Source: Alisma plantago-aquatica (Eukaryota; Streptophyta; Magnoliopsida; Alismatales; Alismataceae). Taken from it: a stretch of DNA of 64,000 nucleotides. The notes beneath the pieces are model-generated. The model made no database searches and was not told where the DNA came from. It saw nothing but the letters and a program-made list of their open reading frames with translations. Below are positions 11,067-23,018 of this stretch, one piece after another (the stretch's first letter is position 1; every line of letters begins with the position of its first letter). The stretch lies in assembly GCA_963693085.1 (NCBI GenBank), contig OY856409.1, positions 240,875,058 through 240,939,057 on the forward strand, in the 5' to 3' direction. A program made the translations under genes and the position numbers.

Positions 11067-11523
11067 TAATAGATATGTGAATCATATCATTAAGAGCATG
11101 ATTTCTTGTTAGGTCATCATAGGTCATAATAATCCACTAGAATTAATGAGCAAAAAATGTCTCATAGTGTTAAAATAGACTAGACATCTAATTAAGAACA
11201 AACAATAAGACAAAGTTAATTTAGCTCAATTAAATGGAACAGAGTCAAAGGAAAAATTGTAAAATGATTTTCATCGAGTTAATTTAGCTGGCCATTAAAT
11301 GGAACAGAGTCAATTAAATGGAACAGAGTTAAATGGAACAAAGGAACCCTATAAAGATGTTTGAATGAATCTAAACTAATTAATTTGATTAGAAGCTGAA
11401 AATAGAGTCAATTAAATGGAATAGAGTCAATTAAATGAAACTAACAAAGTTAATTTAGCTCAATTAAATGGAACAGAGTCAATTAAATGGAACATAGTTA
11501 AATGGAACAAAGGAACCCTATAA
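11067..11523. repeat. AT-rich spacer with TCAATTAAATGGAACAGAG repeats
   Basis: A low-complexity stretch inside element 1, between the foldback and the GC-rich leader. Irregular copies of TCAATTAAATGGAACAGAG and of GTTAATTTAGCT recur from 11210 to 11520. No coding potential is visible. Confidence 0.6.
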
Positions 11524-11965
11524 AGAACCAATTTCGCGCCTGGGTAGGTCGGCAGGTACCTGGGCAAGCGAGCAGGGCGAGGTCGAGCTGGTCGAGTACG
11601 TGGGCGGCGGCGACACCGGCGAGCTCCAGAACCACCGGCACAAGTCAGGCAGGTAGCGGCAGCGACTCCGACGAGCAGGGAGCGGCAGGCGGTGGCGGGC
11701 AGGCATGCAGCGGAGAAAGAGTTGCAGGCAGGCGGCGGCGGGCAGGAAGGCGGAGGAGAAGGAGCTGCGACACGTCGGTGAGCAGCAGCACAGGAGAAGG
11801 GGGCGCGGAGAAGAAGAAGAAGGCAGCAGCAGTGGCGGCGCGGCGGCGCTGTCGTGGAGAAGAAGGAGCAGAGAAAAAGGGAAATCGGCGGCGACAGCAG
11901 AGAAAAAGGGCAATCGGTTCGCAATGAAACAGAAGAAAGGGGAAGAGTCGGGCATCGCGGGATAT
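11524..11965 (-). promoter_or_regulatory. GC-rich leader region of CACTA element 1
   Basis: A sharp GC-rich block of about 440 bp in AT-rich surroundings, next to the subterminal repeats on the transcribed side. Several frames are open on both strands, as expected from GC-rich purine/pyrimidine-biased DNA. The encoded residues are low-complexity Arg, Ala, Ser and Pro, so I do not call a gene. In maize Spm a GC-rich untranslated first exon next to the subterminal repeats is the methylated control region. Position and composition here suggest the same role. Element 3 has a weaker equivalent at 59190-59560. Confidence 0.5.
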
Positions 11966-12422
11966 TAAGTTCCCAAATAGCATCGGTTGTTTTAAACAAT
12001 CGACGCTAAAGATGTTTAGGCGTCAGTTGTTTTAAACAACCGACGTCCAATTGGACGATATTTTCATGAAGTTATTTGGCGGGAACCACTTTCAGCGTCG
12101 GTTATAAAAGGATAACCGACGCTGAAAGTGACACTTTTCGCGCAAATTTCCATCGCACATACGCGTCGGTTTTTTATCTACATAACCGACGCTGAAAGTG
12201 ACACTATTTTTTTTTCTCAAAAATTAGATTTCGCGGGCGACTTTAAGCGTCGGTTTTTTATAAACAACCGACGCTGTATTCAAAGTGGTACCCATGTCTG
12301 GCTGGTCTTCGAATATAGACGTCGGTTTGCCTAAATAACCGACGTCTAATATTATAGGCGTCGGTTTTCCTAAAGAACTGACGCCCAGAAAAGAGACACT
12401 GAATGTTGTTTCTGTAGTAGTG
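11966..12422 (-). repeat. 5' subterminal hairpin repeats and TIR of CACTA element 1
   Basis: About seven copies of an inverted unit of the form GCGTCGGTT-(8-12 nt)-AACCGACGC (near 11980, 12020, 12094, 12163, 12249, 12320 and 12358), followed by the terminal TTTCTGTAGTAGTG at 12409-12422. Arrays like this are the binding sites for the CACTA-encoded regulatory protein. The outermost bases are the minus-strand CACTA terminus. Confidence 0.88.
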
Positions 12423-15028
12423 CATGCCCGAATGATTGTATATTATTTCCAATGACTATGTGGATTTGAAAGATTGTCCAAAATGTGGGGCGTCAATGTA
12501 TAAAGTGACAACTGCAGAGAAGTCCAAAACTGGCTCTCCTGCCAAGGTGATGTGGTATCTACCTATAATACCACAGTTTCAATTCTTTTTTTCCAATCTG
12601 ATAGATGCTTAGAATTTAAGGTGGCATGAAGAGGATAGGAAAAATAATGATGGGATCCTATGACATGTGTCTGATTCCCCACAGTGGAAGAAGATTGATT
12701 TATTATACCTTAAATTTAGCGAAGAAGTCAGGAATCTAAGACTTGGGGTTTATGCCGATGGGATGAATCCATACGGTAGAATGAGCATCCAACATAGCAC
12801 TTGGCATGTTATGCTTTTTATATACAATCTTCCTCCCTGGGTGTGTATGAAAAATAAGTATGTTATGATGTTGTTGTTGATATCGGGCCCTAAACAACCT
12901 GGAAATGATATTGACATTTATCTTGAACCTCTGATTGATGAATTAAAGAAACTCTGGGAAGAAGGTGTGATGACCTATGATGCTTCACGTAGAGAGACAT
13001 TTAGTTTGCATGCTATGTTGTTTTGCACTATTAATGACTTTCCAACATATAGGAATTTGTCAGGATATAGTGTAAAAGGATTCAAAGCATGCCCTATATG
13101 TGAAGCGAGCACTGATTCAATACGACTAAAACATGGCAGCAAAACTATATATCTTGGTCATCAAAGGTTTCTTCTAAAATTGCATCTGTATCGAAGGTTG
13201 CACAAAGCATTCAATGGATGAATTGAGAACAAATCGCCCTTAAACATATACCAGGAGAGGTTCTTTATGAAACAGTAAAAGACTTTGTCAATTAATTTGG
13301 TTAGAGATCACAATGTACCATTCCCACACAAAGTCACAAATCTTTATTCAAGAAGAAGTCAATATTTTCATATCATCCATATTGGAGTTCTTTGGCAGTT
13401 AGGCATTGTATTGATGTCATGCATGTTGAGAAAAATGTCTTTGATAGTGTCATTGGTACTGTGTTGAATATACCAAGTAATACTAAAGATGGTATCAAAT
13501 CCATAGTGGACCTACATGAAATGGGAATAAGGAAAAATTAGTAGAAGTAATTAGCAGGGATTCGGAGAACATATTTACCCCCTACTTGTTACAAGTTGTC
13601 TAGAAAGGAGAAGAAAGCTTTTTGCGAGTGCTTGGTTAATGTTAAGGTATCACAGGGTTACTCTTTCAACATATGTAGACTGGTATCAATAAAATATTTG
13701 AAGCTAATAGGTCTTAAATCTTGTGATTGTCACACTCTAATGCAACAAATATTGCCCATGCCAATTCGATCTATACTGCCGAAGCATGTAAGGTTTGCAA
13801 TCACGAGACTTTGTTTCTTATTCAACAATCTATGCAGCAAAGTTATTGATCCTGAGAATCTCGATAAGTTGCAAAAAGAAGTTGTTGTTACCCTATGTGA
13901 GCTAGAGATGTATTTTCCTCCTTCATTCTTTGATATCATGGTACATCTTGTTGTCCACTTGACTCGGGAAGTGAAAATATTGGGACTAGTTTTCTTGCAT
14001 TAGATGTATCTTTTTGAAAGATACATGAGTGTTTTTAAAAGTAATGTTCAAAACCATTACCGGCCTGAAGAGAGTATTATTGAGTGTTATGTTGTGAGAG
14101 AAGTTATGGATTTTTGCAATGACTTTCTAAGTGGTAATGATGCTCCTATAAATGACAAGAATATTGAAGACTACTCTGGAAAAGGAACTATAGGAGCACA
14201 AATGAAAGTAATCAGCCATGAGCTGTGCGAACAAGCTCACTTATATATTTTACACAACATTGATGAAGTGAGTGTTTATATCACGGAACATACCAATTTG
14301 ATCTAGAAATAATATCCTCAAGCCAATTCAATGTGGCTTGCTAGAGAGCATAACAAGACACTTATTAATTGGTTTGAACATAAAGTCTTACATCAACTAT
14401 CTCAAACATTAAATAATATTGTTGAAAATATCAAATGCCTCGCCTTTAAAACAAAAATAAATGTTATGTCTTATGAAGGGTTTGACATAAATGAGTTCTC
14501 ATATTACACAAAGCGTCAAGATAATAAGAGCGTCATCTAAAATAGTGGGGTCACCTTACAAGCATCTTCATTGTTTTTTCCTAGTGCAAAAGATAAGAGT
14601 CGACATGAAGCTAAAATGTCATATTATGGTGTCATTTAAGACATATGGGAGTTTGACTATGCAGATTTCATAATTCCACTTTTTAAGTGTAATTGGGTTG
14701 ATAACACCAAAGGAGTTATAGTGGATGAATTAAGTTTCACATTAGTGAATTTTGAAAAGAATGGTGAGAAGGGCAAACCATTCATATTAGCATCACAGAC
14801 GAAACATGTATTTTATATCGATGACCATGCAAATAAAAAATGGTCAGTTGTTATTCATGGTAAAACATAGTTCATTAAAGATCCTATAGAGAAGAAGAAT
14901 ACTATGATAAGTATGATGACTCCAGTCCATTCTCAGTTGGCTTGCCAACACCAAATATTGAAGCTAACTGTGATTTATATGTGCGTGGAGATCATACCAA
15001 AGGAATGTTAATTGATAAAAGATCTTAA
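12423..15028 (+). pseudogene. TNP2-like CACTA transposase (element 2), decayed
   Basis: Clear relative of the transposase at 7652-10345, from the CPNDC motif to the C-terminus. The best open piece is 12667-13221 (transposase_21: GMNPYG, YNLPPWVCMKNKYVM, SGPKQPGNDIDIYL). The DUF4218 part is at 13596-14290 and DUF4216 at 14460-14870. Frameshifts near 13220, 13300 and 13540 and stops at about 12604, 12660, 14001 and 14304 break the frame. A TAG at 14868-14870 sits at the same codon as the TAA of element 1. The former end is a TAA at 15026-15028. The N-terminal part lies on the other side of element 1, outside the window. Confidence 0.85.
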
Positions 15029-15148
15029 TATTAGAGGCATGTTTTTATATTTTTAAATGTTTTATTTTTTTGGATGTTAGATCTCAATTTCATTAAATGT
15101 TAAATGTTAAATGTTAAATGTTTTATTGTTTTTATATGACACTTTCAG

Positions 15149-18100
15149 ATGACAGGTCATGAGTATGATGATTGTAATGATGATTACCATAAGGGTGAGG
15201 CACCGTGTCACAATGTAAGTTTTACAATATAGCTACCTATATATATGTCCATTTATAATTTAATCATATATGTCTGTTTTTGTCAATTTTTAGGTGGAGG
15301 ATGTACCCACGGAAAACCTTGTACCACTTGATGAGCAACATAAAAATTTGAAAAAATCAGGGGCATCACTATGATGAACAAGTTACTACAACAAAGGAGA
15401 AATGGACCAAATTTGGTTGTGGATTTTGATCATGGAGGAAATCCAGTTGGAATGAATTGCTGCTCATTTGTTTCATATCTTGAGGTTCTTACTCGTAACC
15501 ATTGTAATGTAAATGCAGAATCTTGGCATATAGTTCCTAAAGGGAAGAAAGAGTTAGTATGGAAAGAACTATGTGTGAGATATTATCATTTGTAAATCTA
15601 TTTTGCATAATACTATTTTTTTAAATACTCTATTAAATATATAAAATTTTGCAGAGTATATTTGAACTGGATGAAAGTCTATACCATAAAAAGGTGATGC
15701 AACACTGTGGGAGGGTTCTAAAGAACTATAGGATAACTCTCAATTGACAAGACATCAGAGAGGCTAATAAGAGGAAGAAGTCAACCCTTGAGTAATGAAA
15801 CTACATGGACTTGACTGAGTGGGAGGTGTTTGTTACCAAGAGAAATACAGATGAATTCAAGGTATTAGGCATGACTCCCAATTTAATTAATATACATTCT
15901 TATGAATTCATCTATTCATGATTGACCTTGATTGTTACTAACCAATTCAATGTAATTACTAACAAGGATTTGTATGATGCTCAAAGAATAAGGTGTGCAA
16001 TGAATGTGCATGACCACACGATTGGACCAGGTGGCTATGCAACCCTTTGCCAAAAATACAAACATCTTCCATTCAACAACTTACTGCTCCTACTGCTGAG
16101 ACTGTTGAATCCTCTACTACTCCCGCACCTCTGCATCGCCATGATGTGTGGATAGTTGGGTGGCAAAACAAAAAAGGAGATATAACCAACCCCACAATTG
16201 TTGAGGTGGCTGTAAAAATGGTAAAATACAACTCTCAGAGCAATTAGTATTGATGATTGTTATGTTTACTTACCAATTTCTATTGATTATGATTAGTGGG
16301 AGCTTCACGAGCAGAGGAAGCAACGCTCGTTCATCCCTGAGGGCACAAGGGATGAATTGAAAGTTGCTCTCAATAACCTAGAACATCCTGGACGTGTTAG
16401 GGTTGCAGGTGCTGGAGTGGGCCTAAGAGCGTTCTTTGGTCCATCACATCACAAACATGTCCAAAAAGGGGGACTTTCAAAAACTGAGGTAACCTATTCT
16501 TTTTTTAGAATATTATTGGAAAGGCAATTCAGGAATCAAACAACATTTCTTTAGGCCATGTATAGGTAGATGAGTTAGTTGATAAGAGAGTCTAAGAAGA
16601 ATTGAGCAAGTGGTAGGTGTCTCAGGCTGCCACTCCGACAGTACCAGTGGCTTGCCACTCTTCCCCTACAATAGAAGTGGTTGGGAGTGATCCTGTAGAG
16701 GTGGCTGGGAGTATTCATGTAGACCCACCACCTAGTACGTCCTCTGTAATTATTTTTAAAACATAGTAGCTAGTCTTTTCAAGATGATATGTTTATGTAT
16801 GTATATAACATACTCTATGTAAATTTATAGGGGTTGAGGCCATGCCGTATAAATTTAAAAAAATTCACCGTTGTAGAGGGGAAGGCTTACCCACGCCTTC
16901 CAGGATACACGATTCATGGCACTCCAGTACCCGATGGTACGGTTCGTGTATATTGGAGACTTGTCTTCCCTACTTGGAGGCAACATCCATTTCCATGTGC
17001 CCAGCCAGATGTTGACACGCTTGATGAAGCAGAATGTGGAGTGGTCTTATGGCCCGAAGTGAGAGTCATCTATATTGATCATGTATGGTATATTTAAATT
17101 ATGTTAATTAGTATATGTATATACATGACAATTGATATGAAATTATATATATAGGACAAAGGGAAGAAACCCACTACGGCTCGTACTCCTCCACCTCCAC
17201 CTATTCCTCAAGTGCCTAGTTGGCTTCCAAAGGACCTATACGACTTGATAGTTCCTCAATATAGGGGTTTGGCAATATGGATAGGTGAACATCCCAAAAC
17301 TTCACATATTGTTGTATCTATGGAGGAGGATACTATAGGCCAATCATACGGTAATAATATATTTCTAGAAGATATTTTGGAGTTGTTTCGTAAGCTTGGC
17401 TGAATTCATCTATAATAGTACTATGGATATGGTGAAATCTTATTTATTTATCTATATACCTCATTTTATTTATGGTGATCTATTCTCTTATATATTAATG
17501 CCTACATAATATATGTTTTGCAGCCACTTACATAGGTTCTGTAATGATTTTGAAATAACTCATGTTGGATTTCTAGTTCCATCCTTAATCAATCTTGTAA
17601 ATGAAGATCCTACATCAGTTACCTTATATTGCTCTATCACTTTTAAATATTTTCATGAAAATAAACAGAATGTGATAGCTTCATATAATGTTGGGTAAGT
17701 TTACTTTGCTTATAGTTTTGACTTAATAAAATTACATTTCATTGTGAATTTTGAATTATGTATTTTTATACTTTGTTATCACTAGAGGTAAACATTGGAG
17801 TTACTGGTTGTTGTCCCTGAGAAGATGATTGTTTATTATCTTCATTCTTAGGGGAACAAATTAGGCTGTTCTGGACATGATTTGAAGAGGCCATTATACA
17901 TGTGAGAACAAAAATTATATTTATATCCATTAACATATATTATTACATGACTATTTACTAATTCAGTTCAATGTGTTACATTAACGTATAGGGCGTTAAA
18001 AGAATTTAAAAATGTTGGAGTAAATGTGGATAAGAAAAAGAAAGTGATAGTTTGGAAGAATGTGGATGTAGTTTCCTGACTCCAATGCATATTTTATTTA

Positions 18101-18530
18101 TGTGAATTATACTTATTTTTATTTATTAGCATTTTGTATGTTGAAATTTATAGTATGTTGTACAAGACAACGGTTGGGCATCTACGTACTACGTGATGCG
18201 GTATATGGATATGATTGTCAGATATACTACACAAGACATCGAAAACATAGAACATGTAATATATAATTAATTATAGTCTTGATCATTATAAGTATATATA
18301 GTCTCATTAGATAATATGAAAATATCAAAGTTATTAATTATATATATACGTCATTCTCATTGGAGGTGTTTATAACTAGTGACTTCATTACAGGGCAAAA
18401 GTTGTTAGATGTACATATGCCCTATATGGTAGAATAATTAGATGACATAAGATAACAATGGGCAAAAGCCTTTGAAAGGGAGGCAATTTTTTATTATGAT
18501 TGGGGTACTGATGATAGAAAATGACATTTC
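15149..18530 (+). pseudogene. CACTA element 2 second gene (transposase_24-like, DUF8039-like, Ulp1-like), decayed
   Basis: Exons inferred by comparison with element 1: 15149-15214 (ATG, 22 residues, donor GTAAGT), 15294-15574, 15654-15861 (with in-frame TGA and TAA), about 15966-16247, about 16300-16490, about 16830-17084 (HGTPVPDGTVRVYW, then DEAECGVVLWPEVRV), about 17155-17403 (proline-rich then VVSMEEDTIGQSYG) and 17524-17696. Ulp1-like remnants follow: GKHWSYWLL near 17790 and NGWASTYYVMRYM near 18165-18210. In Ulp1/C48 proteases the catalytic Cys precedes the aromatic pair; here Ser-Thr is found. It retains the segment missing from element 1 (IGPGGYATLCQKY near 16020). Several frameshifts and stops make it non-coding. 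Confidence 0.7.
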
Positions 18531-18589
18531 TAAACTTTAGTTTCATTATTTCTGTATGTATGTGGTGCTTATATACATTTGTGAATGAC

Positions 18590-18870
18590 TTTTTTGAATT
18601 GCCTTATTGAAATTTGATCTATATACATGTGTGAATGTAAAGATGAATGAATGAATGTGCTTCTACATGTGTACGAATGTGAAAATGGATGAAATGAATG
18701 TCACTGCAGGTTTCTACATGTGTATGAGTGTCAAAATTGATGAATAGATAAAACTGTATGTTTTATATGTGTGTGAATCGTGTGAATTAATTAATTGTGT
18801 TTCTACATGTATATGAATCACATGATGTGTATATAAATGAATGGAACTGTAGGTTTCTACATGTCTTGAT
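18590..18870. repeat. Degenerate tandem repeat TTTCTACATGTGTATGAATG
   Basis: About five imperfect units of 60-80 bp, each with a variant of TCTACATGTGTATGAATGTG, downstream of the second gene of element 2. Probably the 3' untranslated part of the element. Confidence 0.6.
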
Positions 18871-19009
18871 CCTCTTGTTATTGTAGGTTTGTGGTTTGTT
18901 GTTAGGTTGAAATCACAAGATGATGTAAACTTGTAGTTCGGAACTGAATTGCAGGTTCTGCATCATGCTGACCAGCCGGACAGTAGGCCTGCAAACATAT
19001 ATTAAAAAA

Positions 19010-19455
19010 ATACTTAGTCGTCGGTTATTAAAATAACCATCAATAGAAGTATACGTCGTCGATTTTCTATAAAAAATCGGCGACTATGTCTTGACATAGG
19101 CGTCGGTTAATGAACCAAAACCAACGAAAATTTGTGTATGTATTGTCAGTTTTTACACAGAACCGACTACAAACCAAACACTTTTTTATTTGGAAACTGA
19201 GTTAGTCGTCGGTTTTACATAAATAACTGACGACAATGTGCATGGATAGGCGTCGATTTTGTTTACATAACTGATAACTATGGATCCTACCGGTGTCAGT
19301 TCCTTTTCAGTTGTAATCGGGACCGGCTCTACTTCGTAGATATTGGAACCGACGTCATAGGCTTCTACCTTTACTATTGCCCACTTAGGTGTCGCTTTGA
19401 AACCAACTTTAAAAGATCATTTTAACCGACGTTAAATGTAGTATATGTACTAGTG
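19010..19455 (+). repeat. 3' subterminal repeats and TIR of CACTA element 2
   Basis: Diverged inverted units built on CGTCGGTT and AACCGACG (around 19018, 19050, 19100, 19205, 19250, 19420). The array ends with GTACTAGTG at 19447-19455, which is the reverse complement of a CACTA terminus. Confidence 0.78.
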
Positions 19456-19716
19456 TTGGTCTAACGAATATGTAAGTTTTCTATTAGCTTATATATGCTA
19501 GATTGAAAAGATAGAATCAAAGTTGTCCAATGTGGATATAATTGTAAAGGGCTACTCCAGATCGTAGTATAAAGTTATCCCTTTAGGAAGGAAGCTAGAG
19601 AGGTTTCTTCTCCTACGCACAGTGGCGGACCCAGAAATGCAAAGTGGGTGAGGCCACAAAGCAGTGAACTATTTTTGTATCTACAATATCATCAATAAGT
19701 GAAATTAAGAAAATTA

Positions 19717-19945
19717 GCACACATTCACTATTATAATTAGATTTGAATTTTTAAAATTTGTATTTAAAAAAGGAAAAATAAATAAAAACATAGCACACAT
19801 TCACTATTATAATTAGATTTGAATTTTTAAAGTTTGTATTAAAAAAGGAAAATAAATAAGAAAATTATCACCCATTCACTATTATAATTAGATTTGAATT
19901 TTAAAGTTTGTATTTTAAAAAAAGGAAAATAAATCTTAAGAAATT
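19717..19945. repeat. 75-76-bp tandem repeat, three units
   Basis: Three consecutive copies of an AT-rich unit starting CACAYTCACTATTATAATTA, beginning at about 19717, 19793 and 19868. It lies within the left part of the hAT-like element. Confidence 0.85.
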
Positions 19946-20538
19946 TTATTGTTTACAAATAATTAAAATCTAAGGATAACCTTTTGTGGTTATGTTATAT
20001 CCAAAAGCATTGCATACTCTTATCCACTATTTTTTTGGAGATGTGCCACGTTCTATTTATGCTTCCAAGCAAGCATTATACTTGGAAAGTAGTTATCTGG
20101 AATTTGCATCATAGAACAGATTCTTCATAGTTGAGGTCACGACAGATAATATCATCACTTAGAAGTTTGTAGACTGAATTTTGTGCGCTGACTCAGATGT
20201 GAGAAGGAACATTGGGTTTATTGATCTTTTTTTTTCATATTATGATAAGTATAATATATATTATAAACGGTTAATGAAGGTTCTATTTGAAAACCAATCT
20301 TAAGTAAACTTGTTTGGCAAATCTCTGTTATTCTCTTCGGATTAGTTCCTTTCATTTCCAATAACGGATAACTCATGAGCATCTTACTTCTGGTTAAATA
20401 TCTTCTCTTTAATAAATAGATGAATGTGTTGTACACATAGGTATTAACCATACTTCGTCTTTCCAAAACGGCACCACCTAAGAAGATATATTAGTTGCAA
20501 GATGTGGGTAAAACATGTTCAAATGGAGCGGTATAGTA

Positions 20539-20602
20539 AACTCACATAATGGGGGCCGGGGTTAATTGCGAACTCACATAATGGGGGCCGGGGTTAATTG
20601 CG
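20539..20602. repeat. Perfect 32-bp tandem duplication
   Basis: Two exact adjacent copies of a unit beginning AACTCACATAATGGGGGCCG, at 20539-20570 and 20571-20602. A recent slippage duplication inside the hAT-like element. Confidence 0.92.
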
Positions 20603-21393
20603 AGTAAAAGTTAATTCTAATATCTATTTGCATTTGCATGTAGCGTAAACCGAATGGTTGTGGATGGGTGAAAAGCCACCCTATCGGAGTGGGTCATTGA
20701 ATGACCCCACTTGCGAGTGATTTCTTGTTAATCAAAATAACAAATGGGTTTGCATATTTTAAATGTATGTATACTACAAGCAAATGAGAATATCTAGTCC
20801 ATGACCAATTGGTAGATATATATTGATTGGAAAAAAAGCTGATGCGTCTCAGATAACGTTTTTCATTCACATTTCCTTTTCGTGGGTTGTGAGAAATAAG
20901 ATTTAGCACTCCATATCAATTAAGCATGTTTCCGTAAACATGGTCACTCCATATTAGTTGTGAGAATATCTAGTCCATTACCTTTGTGGGAGGAGTACTA
21001 GCGTATATTAAATTGGTTGTTGATTCCAAGAGATAAACGGGGATTAATTGGATCTTTTTCATAACAAAGCATGACTAAGAAAGTGTAATTATCTGAGTCG
21101 TTTGGAAGTCAAACATCTCTCTCTTAACACCCCACCCAACTTTCTTTGTGATTGTTACCCTTTTTTATCGTGACTGTTCAATCTCTCTGACGTCCCGAGT
21201 TCCCCAACATTTATTGATGTTGTATGAAACGTTTTGGGTGAGGCCAACTGTTTATCATGCTGCGAAATTAATGGACATCACGGCAACGGGTGAGGCCATG
21301 GCCTCAGATGGCCCAACATTAGGTCCTCCAGTGCTTACGCAGTACACTTTTCACCCTTAATCGAACCAAGTGTTTCGAATTATAAATAAATAT

Positions 21394-21555
21394 GCTAGGC
21401 GGACACCATTTTAGAACTCAAAATAGAACTTCACTCATTCTCCACATGTTTGAGGGTATAACAAATAAACTACACATTTTATTTGTTATACCCTCAAACA
21501 TGTGGTGGAGAATGAGTGGGATTCCATTATGGATTCCAAAATAGGTCTAGATAGC
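21394..21555. mobile_element. Foldback MITE-like hairpin
   Basis: An inverted repeat of about 75-bp arms around a 7-nt loop (about 21470-21476). The inner 35 bp are nearly perfect (ATGTTTGAGGGTATAACAAA against its complement), and the outer part diverges to GCTA...TAGC. No coding content. The overall size of about 160 bp suits a foldback MITE. No clear target duplication was found. Confidence 0.65.
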
Positions 21556-23018
21556 AGACCTCAATTATAAAACACTTACACAAACTGTCTAGAACTTGAC
21601 GCAGTTTTAGCTGTGGTAGGTTGTCGTTTGCTGCATGGTGAATTATGGGGAGGGCAATGATGGTTAAAATGTTGTTTGGTTGTCTTTAAGAAAATGATAA
21701 TTCATTCATCTTGTTGTCAGGATTTCAAATTCATGACCTCTCAGTCATATAACATCATTTTTTACCACTCATGTGTCACTACATTGGCGGGGGTCACAAA
21801 ATAAATTTATGGAAAAATTTAAACTTTTGTCCTCATAGAAAAATATGGTGAATCATACATAGAAAAGTATGGTGAATCATAATGAAAAAAAATTATTTCA
21901 AGACTTCACTACTTATTTAGACGTATATATAATAAAACTTTTTAATAAATTAGATTCTTATCCGTATGGATAGTTTTTTATATATAGTTTTTTCATCACG
22001 TCCCTATATAAGCACGTATCAAATAACATATTATTAATTTTTGCTCATTTATATCTATTTTACTATGCACATGATACTAAACAATATATGCATACTGTTT
22101 CTTTTCTTATCACGATCTATTTTTTCACCAAACTTTAGACAACATTATTTCTTTATTTGTTTTTTCCTTTTTTTTTTAAGGCTACTTCTCTGTTTGTTGA
22201 TTGAATTACTGCTGGTATTCGTAGTATGTTTTGGTCGAATATGGAGAGAAGTCTCTCTCTCACATCACAACTGGCCATGGCCTACCACCTGGATTCTACA
22301 GCGGCTTGTCGAGAGGGAAACGAATGACCATTTAATGAACTCGAGCAGCCACCACGCATCTAAATTGGGAGAGATTGCCCTCAGTGGCCATTGCAGTGGG
22401 AGCTTCCCACCAGATCGGCCAGTCATGTGGAGTCGTGATCACATAGGTACCAGTTCCTATTCTGTACGTCCGAAGCAGCAACTGCATTTTCTGCAACGAC
22501 GGCCCCTTCCGCAGCTCAGAGCAAGGAAATTTTGTCACCGCACACTCAAGGAGATGGCTACGTTTGTTCAATGAGCGGGCCCTCCCATGTCCAGATCGGG
22601 CCAAGAGAGCCTTCCCGGGCAAAACGGGCCTGTTTAGCTAGATCGGGGCTTGTTATGTTTTTGAATATTGACGGCACGCTGCCTTTACTTCCACAAAACT
22701 CTGAACGAATCGGGGCTTTTCCAAAATTAGTTGGGGACGGTTTTGGAATGACATTTTTCGTTTGAAGTAAAGGTGACACAACACACCAGCAATATTCCGC
22801 CCAGCCATAAATAACCAATAAGGACGGTATATGATAGAGCAGTAGGAATGTAGGATTGCGATTTATAGATTTGCCTACGACCTGGGTTTACTTTCAGGTT
22901 AACTGAAGTATCATAGCATTCAGGGACAAGTTATAACGCAACACACGGAAATCGACAGATTCAATGGGGGATCTCTCTTTCAGCCGCCTTGCCAAAGAGG
23001 AGTGTAGGTGATGTAGGT
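21556..23018. other. Unassigned spacer
   Basis: About 1.5 kb between the foldback and the Copia LTR. AT-rich up to 22200, then closer to balanced composition to 22800. A 177-codon open frame at 22041-22574 begins with a poly-hydrophobic tract from T-rich DNA and matches no family I know, and overlapping minus-strand frames are equally open. I see no convincing gene, repeat or RNA. Confidence 0.4.

Larger units (their letters stand above)
1..12422 (-). mobile_element. CACTA (En/Spm) element 1, 3' end outside window
   Basis: An En/Spm-superfamily DNA transposon read on the minus strand. Its 5' terminus is at 12422, where the minus strand begins CACTACTACAGAAAC. Inward lie about seven subterminal hairpin repeats, a GC-rich leader, a duplicated foldback, a TNP2-like transposase and a second multi-exon gene that runs off the left edge. 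The right flank (12423 on) is the middle of another CACTA transposase, so this element inserted into element 2. A solo LTR at 2596-7656 interrupts it. Of the three CACTA copies its transposase frame is best preserved, which suggests the most recent activity. The missing left terminus lies upstream of base 1. Confidence 0.85.
12423..19455 (+). mobile_element. CACTA element 2, 5' part displaced by element 1
   Basis: A second CACTA element on the plus strand. It begins abruptly at 12423 in the middle of the transposase, at the codons for CPNDC, because element 1 inserted there. It contains decayed transposase and second genes, a 3' region with degenerate repeats and subterminal hairpins, and ends GTACTAGTG at 19455. 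That terminus matches the terminus of element 3 (60391), so 2 and 3 form a subfamily with TIR CACTAGTACA, distinct from element 1. Confidence 0.82.
19620..21333. mobile_element. hAT-like element with 8-bp target duplication
   Basis: The left end reads CAGTGGCGGACCCAG, a terminus commonly seen in plant hAT-type elements. The right end reads AGGTCCTCCAGTG, its imperfect inverse. The flanks are CCTACGCA (19612-19619) and CTTACGCA (21334-21341), an 8-bp duplication with one mismatch, as expected for hAT. No hAT transposase is visible in the 1.7 kb; short open frames on the minus strand (20218-20466, 20694-20909) match nothing I recognise. Probably a non-autonomous copy. Confidence 0.6.

Noticed and set aside
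11460..11999. Overlapping open frames of up to 179 codons on both strands
   Set aside because: GC-rich low-complexity DNA opens several frames at once, the residues are Arg/Ala/Ser/Pro-rich with no domain, and the block sits in the CACTA leader.
22041..22574. 177-codon open frame with a hydrophobic N-terminus
   Set aside because: The hydrophobic part comes from T-rich DNA, overlapping minus-strand frames are as long, and there is no recognisable domain.
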